64,000 bases of DNA. Source: Microbacterium paraoxydans. GTDB lineage: Bacteria; Actinomycetota; Actinomycetes; Actinomycetales; Microbacteriaceae. The stretch is taken from assembly GCF_018224615.1 (NCBI RefSeq), contig NZ_JAGTUK010000003.1:482339-546338 (forward strand), written 5' to 3'. The translations under genes and the position numbers were made by a program. Shown piece by piece: positions 17,697 to 26,408 of this stretch (positions within the stretch are counted from its first letter, which is position 1; each line of letters opens with the position of its first letter). The notes beneath the pieces are model-generated. The model did no database searches. It was not told where the DNA came from and saw only the letters and a program-made list of their open reading frames with translations.

Positions 17697-18794
17697 TCAC
17701 ACCGCCCCGACGCCGAACAGCAGCCCGAGCGCGTAGGTGATCGCGGCGGCCCCGAAGCCGATCGCCAGCTGACGCAGAGCGCGCCGCAGGGGCGGGCCGC
17801 CCGACAGCACACCGACCATCGCTCCCGTGCTCAGCAGCGCCACGCCGACCAGCACGAGCGCCACCACGATGGCCGTCGGGCCCTCGAGCCCGAAGATCCA
17901 CGGCAACACCGGCACGATCGCGCCCGAGGCGAACAACAGGAAGCTCGAGATCGCGGCCGTCCAGTCGCTGCCGACGATCTCGTGGTCGTCGCCGCCCTGA
18001 ATCGCGACCGGCCCCGTAGCGGAGCGTCGCACGCCCTCCTGCGCCGCCGACACGATGCGGCGTGCCCGGGCGAGCGACTCCGCCTGATCCATGCCGCGGG
18101 CACGGTACACCAACGCCAGTTCGTTCTCGTCGATGTCGAGGTCGGCGGCGGACGCCGCAGCATCCTCGTTGGCCTCGGTGGCAGCGAGCAGCTCGCGCTG
18201 CGATCGTACGGACACGAATTCCCCCGCCCCCATGGACAGGGCCCCCGCCAGCAGCCCGGCGATCCCGCTGAACAGCACGAATCCCGAGCTCACGCCGGTC
18301 GCGCCGATGCCGAGCACGAGCGCCAGATTGCTCACCAGACCGTCGTTCGCGCCGAACACGGCCGCTCGGAAAGAGCCGGAGAGTCGTCTCCGCCCACGCG
18401 CTGCCAGACCACGCACGACCTCGTGGTGCACCTTCTCGTCGGCGCGCATCGCGGGCGTCGCCCAGCGCTCCGCGTCGTACGGCGACCGCGCCTCTGCACT
18501 CTGCGCCAGCGCGAGCACGAAGATCGAGCCGAAACGGCCGGCCATCCAGCCGAGCAGGCGTGAGCGGAGACCCGCACGGGGAAGCCGCCGCGGCTCACCG
18601 CCGAGCAGGTCGAGCCAGTGCTTCTCGTGCCGGCGCTCGGCCTCGGCGAGCCCGAGCAGGATCGCGCGCTCCTCCCCCGTCCGGCGGGCGGCGAGGCGAC
18701 TGTACACGGCTCCCTCGGCACGCTCCTCCACGAGGTAGCGCGCCCATCGGCGGCGATCCGAAGCTGTCGATTCGGCGGCGACAGGGGCAGTCAT
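17697..18794 (-). CDS. Ferritin-like/VIT1-CCC1 fusion (erythrin-VIT) membrane protein
   Basis: A 365-residue fusion. Residues about 8-130 are a rubrerythrin-like helical domain with repeated Glu/His ligands (EERAEGAVYSRL, EAERRHEKHWLDLL, DEKVHHEVV). Residues about 135-365 are a VIT1/CCC1 transporter domain beginning FRAAVFGANDGLVSNLALVL, with about five transmembrane helices. Known relatives (MbfA-type) export iron or protect against iron and peroxide; the same role, moving Fe2+ or Mn2+ across the membrane, is inferred. The ATG at 18794 has GGAGG 5 nt upstream, so it was preferred to the start six codons earlier. Confidence 0.88.
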   Translation of the reverse strand: MTAPVAAESTASDRRRWARYLVEERAEGAVYSRLAARRTGEERAILLGLAEAERRHEKHWLDLLGGEPRRLPRAGLRSRLLGWMAGRFGSIFVLALAQSAEARSPYDAERWATPAMRADEKVHHEVVRGLAARGRRRLSGSFRAAVFGANDGLVSNLALVLGIGATGVSSGFVLFSGIAGLLAGALSMGAGEFVSVRSQRELLAATEANEDAAASAADLDIDENELALVYRARGMDQAESLARARRIVSAAQEGVRRSATGPVAIQGGDDHEIVGSDWTAAISSFLLFASGAIVPVLPWIFGLEGPTAIVVALVLVGVALLSTGAMVGVLSGGPPLRRALRQLAIGFGAAAITYALGLLFGVGAV

Positions 18795-18923
18795 GGGTCC
18801 TCCAGAAATCACGGTGCCCGGTGCGCGGGCAACCGTTCCACGCTATCCGCGGGAACCGCGCGCGACCCCGTCCTGGCACCGATTGCCAGCATTTCGGGGA
18901 TCCGAAGCGACCCTTCCGTGCCC

Positions 18924-20666
18924 TCAGGAACGTACGCGCTTGCGCAGCACCTCGATGCGCGACTGCAACTGCGTCACCGTGGCCTGCGCTACTGCCGGAC
19001 CTCCGCAGATGCGCCGAAGCTCGGCGTGCACCGCCCCGTGCGGTTGTCCCGACTGCCGCGCATAGAGCCCGACGAGGCTGTTCAAGAGCTGCCTCTGCTC
19101 GCGCAACGTCCGATGCAGTGGCGCCGGGAGCGTGCTGGTCGCCGTCGGCGGCTCGGCGGCCTCTCGTACTTCCCGATGCCGCGACTGCCGTGCCTGCCGC
19201 TGCATCAGGAGCTCGTGCACGTGCTCCGGCTCGAGCAGCCCCGGGAAGCCGATGAACTCCTCCTCCTCCGGGGTGTTCGGCTCCGCGAGCTGGCCGAACT
19301 CCTTGCCTTCGAACACCACGCGGTCGAAGTGCGCGACCGAGGAGATCGCCTGGTAGCTGAACTCCTGCGTGAGCGCGTCGGAGGTCTCCTCCTCACGGTT
19401 CGCGCTCTCCAGCAGAGAATCGTCCAGGCCGTCCTCGTCCTTCGACCCGCGATCGAGTGCGTGATCGCGCTGCTTCTCCATCTCGTTCGCGAGCTTCATG
19501 AGCACGGGCACGTGCGGGAGGAAGACGCTGGCCGCCTCCCCACGCCGGCGAGCACGCACGAAGCGGCCGATCGCCTGGGCGAAGAACAGCGGAGTCGACG
19601 ACGACGTGGCATACACGCCTACGGCGAGCCGCGGCACGTCCACGCCCTCGGACACCATCCGCACCGCGACCATCCACCGTTGCGTGCCGGCGGAGAACTT
19701 CTCGATCCGCTCGGATGCTGTGGCGTCGTCGGAGAGCACGATCGTCGGCTGCTCTCGGGTGATGCTGTGCAGGATCTTCGCGTATGCCCTGGCCACGGTC
19801 TGGTCGGTCGCCAGCACGAGCCCGCCCGCGTCCGGGACGTGGTGCCGGATCTCGGTGAGGCGACGATCCGCGGCGGACAGCACCGCGGGCATCCAGTCGC
19901 CCTCGGGGTCGAGGGCGGTGCGCCACGCCTGGGACGTCACGTCTTTCGTGTTGTCCTGCCCTAGATGCGTCTCCAGCTCGTCGCCCGCACTGGTGCGCCA
20001 CCGCATCTTGCCCGCGTACATGTGGAACAGGACAGGGCGGACCACGCCGTCGGCGAGAGCACGCCCGTACCCGTATGCGTAGTCGGTGCTCGAGACCCGC
20101 GCCCCGGTCTCGTCGGGCAGATACTCCACGAAGGGGATGGGCGCCGTGTCGCTGCGGAACGGCGTCCCGGAGAGGAGGAGGCGGCGCTTCGCCGGCCCGT
20201 AGGCGTCGCGGATCGCATCGCCCCAGCTCAACGCGTCGCCGCCGTGATGCACCTCGTCGAGGATCACGAGGGTCTTGGCGTCTTCCGTCAGGTGCCGATG
20301 CACGGACGACTTCGCCGCTACCTGCGCGTAGGTGACGACCACGCCGTGATAGTGGCGAGCCGGCGCCCAATGGCTGTTGCGGAAACGCGGGTCGAGGCGG
20401 ATGTGCACACGCGCCGCCGCATCGGCCCACTGCGTCTTGAGGTGCTCGGTCGGAGCGACCACGATCACGCGGTTGACCTCGCCCATGCGCATGAGTTCGA
20501 CGGCCAGGGTGAGGGCGAAGGTGGTCTTGCCTGCGCCCGGTGTCGCGGCGACGAGGAAGTCGCGCTGGTCAGCCTGGAAGTAGGCGTCGAGGGCCTCCTG
20601 CTGCCACGCGCGCAGCTTGCTCGCCGTTCCCCACGGGGCGCGCTGAGGAAAGGACGGAGAGAGCAT
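18924..20666 (-). CDS. XPB-like/ResIII superfamily 2 DNA helicase
   Basis: A 580-residue SF2 helicase. Seen: Q-region LRAWQQEALDAYF, Walker A ATPGAGKTTF near residues 40-49, motif II DEVHH, motif III LSGTPFRSD, and motif VI QAIGRFVRARRRGEA. A C-terminal ~150-residue region is helical and charged. Automatic annotation often calls such proteins a type III restriction subunit, but no methylase or specificity gene is nearby. The ATG at 20666 is supported by a TATCGT -10 box 7 nt upstream and, 8 nt before that, a TGTC-centred element resembling the PafBC motif. A role in DNA repair is an inference from this promoter. Confidence 0.85.
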   Translation of the reverse strand: MLSPSFPQRAPWGTASKLRAWQQEALDAYFQADQRDFLVAATPGAGKTTFALTLAVELMRMGEVNRVIVVAPTEHLKTQWADAAARVHIRLDPRFRNSHWAPARHYHGVVVTYAQVAAKSSVHRHLTEDAKTLVILDEVHHGGDALSWGDAIRDAYGPAKRRLLLSGTPFRSDTAPIPFVEYLPDETGARVSSTDYAYGYGRALADGVVRPVLFHMYAGKMRWRTSAGDELETHLGQDNTKDVTSQAWRTALDPEGDWMPAVLSAADRRLTEIRHHVPDAGGLVLATDQTVARAYAKILHSITREQPTIVLSDDATASERIEKFSAGTQRWMVAVRMVSEGVDVPRLAVGVYATSSSTPLFFAQAIGRFVRARRRGEAASVFLPHVPVLMKLANEMEKQRDHALDRGSKDEDGLDDSLLESANREEETSDALTQEFSYQAISSVAHFDRVVFEGKEFGQLAEPNTPEEEEFIGFPGLLEPEHVHELLMQRQARQSRHREVREAAEPPTATSTLPAPLHRTLREQRQLLNSLVGLYARQSGQPHGAVHAELRRICGGPAVAQATVTQLQSRIEVLRKRVRS

Positions 20667-20673
20667 CGACTCC

Positions 20674-20696
20674 ACGATAATCGCTGCCGCAGACAC
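20674..20696 (-). promoter_or_regulatory. RecA-NDp/PafBC-like promoter of the XPB-like helicase
   Basis: Minus strand: GTGTCTGCG (20696-20688), 8 nt, TATCGT (20679-20674), then 7 nt to the ATG. The 9-mer matches TTGTCRGTG at six of nine positions; spacing and -10 are exact. Confidence 0.45.
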
Positions 20697-20811
20697 CGAG
20701 GCATCCGACGCGATCGCCGCGCGCGTCCGCCCGCGCGGTACCCCCGACGGGTAGGCTCGGTCACTGCGCAGCGGCCGATCGCCGCCCGCGAGCCCCGCGA
20801 AGGAGAGCCGC

Positions 20812-21639
20812 ATGAGCGACCAGGAATCGACCAGGAGCCCCTACGTCCCCAACGACACACCGCACCCGTGGCGGCGTTTCGTCGCCATCGGCGACTCGTT
20901 CACCGAGGGCATCGGCGACCCCGACCCGCTGAACCCGGGAGGGCACCGCGGATGGGCCGACCGGGTCGCCGAGGTCCTGGCGAAGCAGGTCGACGACTTC
21001 GCGTACGCCAACCTCGCGGTGCGCGGCAAGCTGATCGCGCAGATCGTCGCCGACCAGGTCGAACCCGCTGTCGCGCTGCGTCCCGACCTCATCTCCATCT
21101 GCGCCGGGGGCAACGACGTCATCCGCCCCGGCACCGACCCCGACGCGATCGCCGCCCAGCTCGACGACGCGGTGGCGCGCCTGTCGTCCACGGGCGCCGC
21201 GGTGATCCTCTTCACCGGGATCGATACCGGGTTCACGCCCGTGTTCCGGCCCTTCCGCGGGAAGGTCGCGATCTACAACGAGAACGTGCGCGCGATCGCG
21301 GAGCGGCACGACTGCATCGTCGCGGACCAGTGGGCGCTCAAGGTCGTGCAGGACCCGCGGTTCTTCGACGACGACCGGTTGCACTACAACGCCCTCGGCC
21401 ACCACGAGGTCGCCCGCATGGTGCTGCGCGCTCTCAACGTCCCGAACGACCTGGAGGCCATGCAACCGGAACCGGTCCCCCTGCGCACCTGGCGCGCCGC
21501 ACGGGCCGAGGACCTGGGCTGGGCGCGGGAGCACCTCGTACCCTGGGTGCTGCGACGCCTCCGGCACCAGTCGTCCGGCGACAACATCGCCGCCAAGCGC
21601 CCCGAGCCGAGTCCGGTCATCCTGCCCGACCGCAGCTGA
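20812..21639 (+). CDS. SGNH/GDSL-family hydrolase
   Basis: A 275-residue esterase/lipase-like protein with the SGNH blocks: block I GDSFTEG with nucleophile S29, block III ISICAGGNDV with the oxyanion Asn, and block V DDDRLHYNALGH with the Asp-His pair. No signal peptide is visible, so it is likely cytoplasmic. The start ATG follows AAGGAG; a TAGGCT box about 60 nt upstream is a possible -10. Substrate unknown. It diverges from the helicase gene and converges on the SpoU methyltransferase. Confidence 0.9.
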   Translation: MSDQESTRSPYVPNDTPHPWRRFVAIGDSFTEGIGDPDPLNPGGHRGWADRVAEVLAKQVDDFAYANLAVRGKLIAQIVADQVEPAVALRPDLISICAGGNDVIRPGTDPDAIAAQLDDAVARLSSTGAAVILFTGIDTGFTPVFRPFRGKVAIYNENVRAIAERHDCIVADQWALKVVQDPRFFDDDRLHYNALGHHEVARMVLRALNVPNDLEAMQPEPVPLRTWRAARAEDLGWAREHLVPWVLRRLRHQSSGDNIAAKRPEPSPVILPDRS

Positions 21640-21643
21640 GCGG

Positions 21644-22435
21644 TCAGCTGCGCAGCGCCCACAGCGCGACGGCGGCGGCCGATGCCACGTTGAGCGAGTC
21701 GACGCCGCCCGACATCGGGATGGTCACCACGGTGTCCGCCGCGGCAAGGGCATCCTGCGACAGCCCCTCGCCCTCGGATCCCAGCAGCAGGGCGACTCTG
21801 TCCGGGCGCTCGGCGGCGTACACGTCGAGCGGCACCGCCCGCTCGTCGAGGGCCAGCGCGGCGATGTCGAAACCCTGTGCGCTGAGTTCCCCCAGCCCGG
21901 CGGCCCCATCGTCCATGCGGGTCCACGGCACCTGGAACACCGTGCCCATGCTCACCCGGACGCTCCGGCGGTAGAACGGGTCGGCGCAGCGAGCCGACAC
22001 CAGCACTGCGTCGGCGCCCAGCCCCGCGGCCGCGCGGAACGCGGCGCCGACGTTCGCGTGGTCGCCCAGCCCCTCGAGCACCAGCGCGAGCCGGGCCCTG
22101 CGGATCACGTCGGCGACCGGAGCGAGGGCGGGCCGCTCCATCGACGCCAGGGCGCCACGGTGGACCGCGAAGCCCGTGACCTGTTCCGCCAGGTCATCGG
22201 CCACGACCAGCACCGGCACCGGCAGGTCGCCCAGCACACGCCGCATCTCCTCGACCCGGCGCTCCGCCACGAGCACGGAACGCGGGCGGTGACCCGCCGC
22301 CACGGCCCGTTCGATCACGGTCACGGTCTCGGCGATGTAGAGGCCCCCGGCCGGCTCGCTGACGGCCCGCAGCGCGGAATCCGTGAGGCCGCGATAGTCG
22401 TCGAGTCGCGGATCATCGAGGTGGGTCACTGCCAT
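21644..22435 (-). CDS. SpoU/TrmH-family RNA 2'-O-methyltransferase
   Basis: A 263-residue SPOUT methyltransferase that methylates ribose 2'-OH in rRNA or tRNA. The three trefoil-knot motifs are visible: LVLEGLGDHANVGAAFRAAAG near 125-145, LLLGSEGEGLS near 215-225, and VTIPMSGGVDSLNVASAAAV near 235-255. The N-terminal ~100 residues form the substrate-binding domain typical of TrmH-type 23S rRNA enzymes. The ATG at 22435 follows GGAGGGG. The precise RNA target cannot be told from sequence. Confidence 0.92.
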   Translation of the reverse strand: MAVTHLDDPRLDDYRGLTDSALRAVSEPAGGLYIAETVTVIERAVAAGHRPRSVLVAERRVEEMRRVLGDLPVPVLVVADDLAEQVTGFAVHRGALASMERPALAPVADVIRRARLALVLEGLGDHANVGAAFRAAAGLGADAVLVSARCADPFYRRSVRVSMGTVFQVPWTRMDDGAAGLGELSAQGFDIAALALDERAVPLDVYAAERPDRVALLLGSEGEGLSQDALAAADTVVTIPMSGGVDSLNVASAAAVALWALRS

Positions 22436-22470
22436 CAGCTGCACCCCTCCACTCTGCCAGCCGGGAGCCC

Positions 22471-22493
22471 GTGTCATCGGCGCCCCGTAGACT
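22471..22493 (+). promoter_or_regulatory. RecA-NDp/PafBC-like promoter of sir2
   Basis: GTGTCATCG (22471-22479), 8 nt, TAGACT (22488-22493). The 9-mer matches TTGTCRGTG at six of nine positions, with the exact N8 spacing. A short leader with GGAGG then precedes the GTG at 22510. Confidence 0.35.
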
Positions 22494-22509
22494 CGCTCGG
22501 GGAGGTCCT

Positions 22510-23349
22510 GTGAGCGCGTCGAACACTGCCGAGTCGTCGGCCACACTCGCCAGGGTCGCCGACCTGCTCCGCGGTCGACGTATCGCCTTCCTCACCGGCG
22601 CCGGGATCTCGACCGACTCCGGCATCCCCGCCTACCGGGGCGAGGGCGCTCGCACGCGCAGCAACCCGATGACGATCCAGACCTATCTCGGCGACGAGGC
22701 CGCGCGCCGGCGGTACTGGGTGGGCGGGCACCTCGGCTGGCGGGCCTTCGCCCAGGCCTCGCCGAACCCGGGTCACCTCGCCGTCGCCGCGATGGAGTCC
22801 GCCGGTCACGTCTCCGGCGTCATCACCCAGAACGTCGATGGGCTGCACCTGCGGGCCGGGAGCTCGCACGTCATCGAGGTGCACGGCACCATGCGCCGCG
22901 TGCTGTGCCTGCACTGCGGCCAGGTGTTCGACCGACGCGACATCGCGGTGCAGATCGAGGAGCTCAACCCCTGGATCGCCGTCCCGGAGAATGTGGCGCT
23001 CGCACCCGACGGCGATGTACTCCCGGAGAGCACGGAGGGCTTCGTGATCCCAACGTGCACGGTGTGCGACGGCATGCTCAAGCCCGACGTGGTCTTCTTC
23101 GGCGAATACGTCCCGCAGGACCGCTTCCGCGCTGCCGAGTCGCTGCTGCGCTCCAGCACGGCCCTGGTCGTCGCCGGCTCCTCGCTCGTCGTGAACTCGG
23201 GTGTGCGGCTCGTCGACCGCGCCCGTCGTCGCGGCATCCCGCTGATCATCGTCAACCGTGAGGCGACGCGCGCCGATGCCTGGGCGGACGCCACGCTCGC
23301 CGCCGGCACAAGCGACGTCCTCCCCGCCCTCCTGGAGCTGCTGCAGTGA
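22510..23349 (+). CDS. Sir2-family NAD-dependent protein deacetylase
   Basis: A 279-residue sirtuin: removes acyl groups from lysine using NAD+. Seen: GAGIS at 30-34 with TDSGIPAYRG, TQNVDGLH at about 106-113, catalytic H125 (VIEVHG), and four zinc cysteines C133/C136 and C183/C186. The spacing between the two cysteine pairs is longer than in many sirtuins. I chose the GTG at 22510 because GGAGG lies 5 bases upstream; an ATG at 22471 would overlap the promoter. The stop overlaps the downstream phosphatase start. No TIR or other defence partner is adjacent, so a housekeeping role is more likely. Confidence 0.92.
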   Translation: MSASNTAESSATLARVADLLRGRRIAFLTGAGISTDSGIPAYRGEGARTRSNPMTIQTYLGDEAARRRYWVGGHLGWRAFAQASPNPGHLAVAAMESAGHVSGVITQNVDGLHLRAGSSHVIEVHGTMRRVLCLHCGQVFDRRDIAVQIEELNPWIAVPENVALAPDGDVLPESTEGFVIPTCTVCDGMLKPDVVFFGEYVPQDRFRAAESLLRSSTALVVAGSSLVVNSGVRLVDRARRRGIPLIIVNREATRADAWADATLAAGTSDVLPALLELLQ

Positions 23350-23933
23350 CCCATCTCACCCTCATCCGCCACGGACAGACGGACTGGAACCTCGCGAGGC
23401 GCATCCAGGGGTCCACGGACATCCCCCTCAACGAGACCGGTCGGGAGGATGCGCGCTGGGCCGCTGAGAAGCTCGCCGGCACCACGCACCACGCGGTGTA
23501 CACCAGCCCCCTCTCCCGCGCGCGAGAGACCGCGGAGATCATCGCCGCGCGACTCGGGCTCGAGATCGCCGGGGTCGTGCCCGATCTGCGCGAGCGCGAG
23601 TTCGGCGAGGGCGAGGGCCTGCTCGTCCCGGACTACATCGCCACGTACGGCGACTGGCACGCGGAAGTCCCCGGCGCCGAGTCCCTTCCCGACGTCGGAG
23701 TGCGGGCGATCGCCGCGCTTCACCGCATCGCCAGGGAAGCCCGCCGTCGCTCGGCTCCGCAAGCCGAGTCGGTGCTCGTCGTCACGCACGGAGGGGTGAT
23801 CCGCGCGGTGATCGACCACGTCTCCGGGGGCACCCTTCCCCGCGACGGCGATGTGCTGCGCAACGGCTCGGCGCACCGCTTCGTGGCGGCACCCGGCTAC
23901 CTGCGTCTGCTCGACGAATCCCCCGTCCTCTGA
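23346..23933 (+). CDS. Histidine phosphatase family protein
   Basis: A 195-residue phosphoglycerate-mutase-like phosphatase. The phospho-acceptor motif LIRHGQTDWN is at residues 6-15, the second arginine in YTSPLSRARETA, the acid ELREREFGEGEG, and the second histidine in VVTHGGVIRAV. The GTG at 23346 overlaps the sir2 stop in GTGA, so the two are co-translated. Substrate unknown; similar small actinobacterial enzymes act on phosphorylated metabolites. Confidence 0.92.
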   Translation: MTHLTLIRHGQTDWNLARRIQGSTDIPLNETGREDARWAAEKLAGTTHHAVYTSPLSRARETAEIIAARLGLEIAGVVPDLREREFGEGEGLLVPDYIATYGDWHAEVPGAESLPDVGVRAIAALHRIAREARRRSAPQAESVLVVTHGGVIRAVIDHVSGGTLPRDGDVLRNGSAHRFVAAPGYLRLLDESPVL

Positions 23934-23958
23934 CCGACCTGCCGCGGCCGCCGCGGGC

Positions 23959-24765
23959 TCAGCGCACGCGGGTGAGCACGAAGCGGGCGTGTCGCAGCAC
24001 GGGCTCGTCGACCATGCGCCCGTCGAACCGGAAGACCCCGCGCTCGCTCGCCGCCGCGTCGAGCACAGCCCTCGCCCACGCCACGGTCTCCGCGTCGGGG
24101 CGGTAGGCCTCGCGGACGACCGTCACCTGGCTCGGGTGGATGCACGCGGTGGCACGGAAGCCGGACGCCGCGGCATCGGTCGCCTCGCGCTGCAGCCCCT
24201 CCAGGTCGCCGATGTCGACGTGCACCGCGTCGATCGCCGCCTTGCCGTGTGCTCCGGCCTCCAGCAGCACGCGGGAGCGGGCGTAGCGGGCGACGTCCCG
24301 GTACTCGCCTCCCGGCGTCCGCGACGAGGTGCCGCCGAGCGAGGCGACCAGATCCTCTGCGCCCCACATCATCCCGACCACGCCCGGGTGCGCGGCGATG
24401 TCCGCCGCGGCGTGGATGCCGCGAGCCGTCTCGCACAGCGCGATCAGGTCGTATCCGACGCCGAACATGTCGAGGGCGGTCGCGCTCTCGGTCTTCGCGA
24501 CCATGACCGTCCGGAACGGCGTCGACGCGAGGGCGGTGAGGTCGGCGTCGAAGTCCGCCGTGCCCGGGGCATTGACCCGCACGATCACGCGTGCGGGGTC
24601 GAGCGCGGCGTCGCGCACGTTCGCCCGAGCAGCGGCCTTCGCGGCGGGAAGCACCGCGTCTTCCAGGTCGAGGATCACCGCGTCGGCACGGTCGAGCGCC
24701 TTCGTGAACCGCTCCGGCCGGTCAGCGGGGCAGAACAGCAGCGCGGGGCCGAGATCGAATCTCAT
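23959..24765 (-). CDS. CitE-like beta-hydroxyacyl-CoA lyase, leucine pathway
   Basis: A 268-residue HpcH/HpaI-CitE TIM-barrel lyase with conserved R64 (VRVN), E112 (LCETARG) and D138 (GAEDLV) for Mg2+ and CoA-ester binding. Gene order matches the mycobacterial accD1-accA1-fadE19-MaoC-citE cluster (Rv2502c to Rv2498c). Rv2498c is reported to cleave 3-hydroxy-3-methylglutaryl-CoA and citramalyl-CoA. By that synteny the likely role is the final step of leucine degradation, giving acetoacetate and acetyl-CoA. No classical HMG-CoA lyase gene is in the cluster. The start overlaps the MaoC stop (ATGA). Confidence 0.85.
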   Translation of the reverse strand: MRFDLGPALLFCPADRPERFTKALDRADAVILDLEDAVLPAAKAAARANVRDAALDPARVIVRVNAPGTADFDADLTALASTPFRTVMVAKTESATALDMFGVGYDLIALCETARGIHAAADIAAHPGVVGMMWGAEDLVASLGGTSSRTPGGEYRDVARYARSRVLLEAGAHGKAAIDAVHVDIGDLEGLQREATDAAASGFRATACIHPSQVTVVREAYRPDAETVAWARAVLDAAASERGVFRFDGRMVDEPVLRHARFVLTRVR

Positions 24766-25247
24766 GCAGATCCCTCCGGGAGACAGCGGACCAGCACCGT
24801 GCGCGTGGCCGTCGCCACCACCGTCCCGTCCTGATTGCGACCGGTGTGGGCGAGCCGCACGATCCCCGTGCCCGGCCGCGACGACGACAGCCGCTTCTCC
24901 TCCACCACCGTCTCCGTGGTGAGGGTGTCGCCGGCGAACAGCGGGTGCGGGAACGCGATGTCGCCCATACCGAGCTGCGCCACGAGCGTGCCCTGCGTGA
25001 GCTGCGCGACCGACGCGCCCACCATCGTCGACAGGGTCCACATCGAGTTGATCAGCCGCGCGTGGAACGGCTCGCTCGCGTCGGCGAAGGCCGCGTCGAG
25101 GTGCAGCGCCTGCGTGTTCATGGTGAGCGTGGTGAACAGGACGTTGTCGGCCTCGGTCGCTGTGCGCCCCGGCCGGTGCAGGTACCGCGCGTCCGTGTCG
25201 AACTCCTCGAAGTACAACCCGCGCTGCTCGATGTCGCGCATGCCCAT
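24762..25247 (-). CDS. MaoC-family enoyl-CoA hydratase, leucine pathway
   Basis: A 161-residue single hot-dog protein of the MaoC dehydratase family. The hydratase-like segment is FPHPLFAGDTLTTETVV near 99-115; the usual Asp/His of the hydratase-2 motif are not clearly placed, so the active residues need checking. Position between the acyl-CoA dehydrogenase and the CitE-like lyase, as in Rv2499c, suggests hydration of 3-methylglutaconyl-CoA to 3-hydroxy-3-methylglutaryl-CoA. The ATG at 25247 is used; an ATG two codons later is possible. Confidence 0.85.
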   Translation of the reverse strand: MGMRDIEQRGLYFEEFDTDARYLHRPGRTATEADNVLFTTLTMNTQALHLDAAFADASEPFHARLINSMWTLSTMVGASVAQLTQGTLVAQLGMGDIAFPHPLFAGDTLTTETVVEEKRLSSSRPGTGIVRLAHTGRNQDGTVVATATRTVLVRCLPEGSA

Positions 25248-25256
25248 CCCCTCACG

Positions 25257-26408
25257 CTACCCGGCGAGCCCTAGGGCCCTGGCGATCACGAGCAGCTGGA
25301 CCTCCGTGGTGCCCTCGCCGATCTCGAGGATCTTAGAGTCCCGGTAGTGCCGCGCCACGGGGAACTCGTTCATGAAGCCGTTGCCGCCGAAGATCTGCGT
25401 CGCATCCCGGGCGTTGTCCATCGCGGCCTCACCGGCCACCAGCTTCGCGATCGCCGCCGCCTCGGCGAAGGGCGCTCCGGTGTCGCGCAACCGGGCGGCG
25501 TGGTGCCATGCGAGCCGCGCCGTGTGCACGCGGGCGCGCATGCGGGCGAGAGTGAACTGGGCGTTCTGGCGCGTGCTGAGAGCGCTGCCGAAGATGGTGC
25601 GGCTCTTCGCGTACTCGACCGCGGCCTCCAGGCATCCCTCGGCGGCACCGGTGGAGAGCGCGGCGATCGCGATGCGCCCCTCGTCGAGGATGCTCAGGAA
25701 GTTGCGGAACCCGCTGCCCCGCTCCCCCAGCAGGTTCGCCGCCGGAACCCTGGCCCCGTCGAACGTGAGCGGGTGGGTGTCGGACGCGTTCCAGCCGACC
25801 TTGTCATACGGCGGCTCGACCGTGAAACCGGGCGTGCCGTTGGGCACGATAATCGTCGAGATCTCCTTGCGCCCTTCGTGCACACCCGTGACGGCCGTCA
25901 CGGTCACGAAGCGGGTGATCGGGGTGCCCGAGTTGGTGATGAACTGCTTGGACCCATCGATCACCCACGCGTCGCCGTCCAGCCGCGCCGTGGTGCGCGT
26001 GGCCCCCGCATCGCTCCCGGCTTCCGGCTCGGTCAGTCCGAACCCGGCGAGGGCGCGCCCGGCGAGCAGTTCGGGCAGCAGTTCGCGCTTCTGCTCTTCC
26101 GTGCCGAAGCGGAAGATCGGCATGGCCCCCAGGCTCACGCCGGCCTCTAGCGTGATCGCGATGGACTGGTCGACCCGCCCCAACGCCTCGATCGCGATGC
26201 CCAGCGCCATGTAGTCACCGCCCTGCCCCCCGTACTCCTCGGGGAAGGGAAGCCCGAACAGCCCCAGCTCGCCCATCTGCCCGACGACGTCCATCGACAG
26301 GGTGTGCGTGCGGTCGGCCTCGTAGGACTGCGGGGCGACGACGGTATCGGCGAACTCCCGCACCATGGCTGCGAGCTCGCGCTCCTCGTCGGTCAAGCTC
26401 TCGATCAT
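25257..26408 (-). CDS. Acyl-CoA dehydrogenase, branched-chain pathway
   Basis: A 383-residue FAD enzyme with all three domains. The FAD/substrate motif AGFGLTEPEAGSDAG is at 121-135, and the C-terminal signature YRDSKILEIGEGTTEVQ at 355-371. The catalytic base E365 stands at the canonical medium/short-chain position, whereas isovaleryl-CoA dehydrogenases carry it on another helix. In the leucine operon it should oxidise isovaleryl-CoA to 3-methylcrotonyl-CoA, or a related short branched acyl-CoA. Start and the upstream carboxylase stop overlap (ATGA). Confidence 0.9.
   Translation of the reverse strand: MIESLTDEERELAAMVREFADTVVAPQSYEADRTHTLSMDVVGQMGELGLFGLPFPEEYGGQGGDYMALGIAIEALGRVDQSIAITLEAGVSLGAMPIFRFGTEEQKRELLPELLAGRALAGFGLTEPEAGSDAGATRTTARLDGDAWVIDGSKQFITNSGTPITRFVTVTAVTGVHEGRKEISTIIVPNGTPGFTVEPPYDKVGWNASDTHPLTFDGARVPAANLLGERGSGFRNFLSILDEGRIAIAALSTGAAEGCLEAAVEYAKSRTIFGSALSTRQNAQFTLARMRARVHTARLAWHHAARLRDTGAPFAEAAAIAKLVAGEAAMDNARDATQIFGGNGFMNEFPVARHYRDSKILEIGEGTTEVQLLVIARALGLAG

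Noticed and set aside
18924..20666. Type III restriction enzyme or a defence system at the ResIII-like helicase.
   Set aside because: No methylase, specificity or nuclease gene is adjacent; the neighbours are an iron transporter and an SGNH hydrolase.
22510..23933. Sir2 as part of a phage-defence pair (Thoeris-like or Sir2-HerA).
   Set aside because: The partner is a small histidine phosphatase; no TIR, HerA or other effector is nearby, and the zinc-binding sirtuin core is the ordinary deacetylase type.
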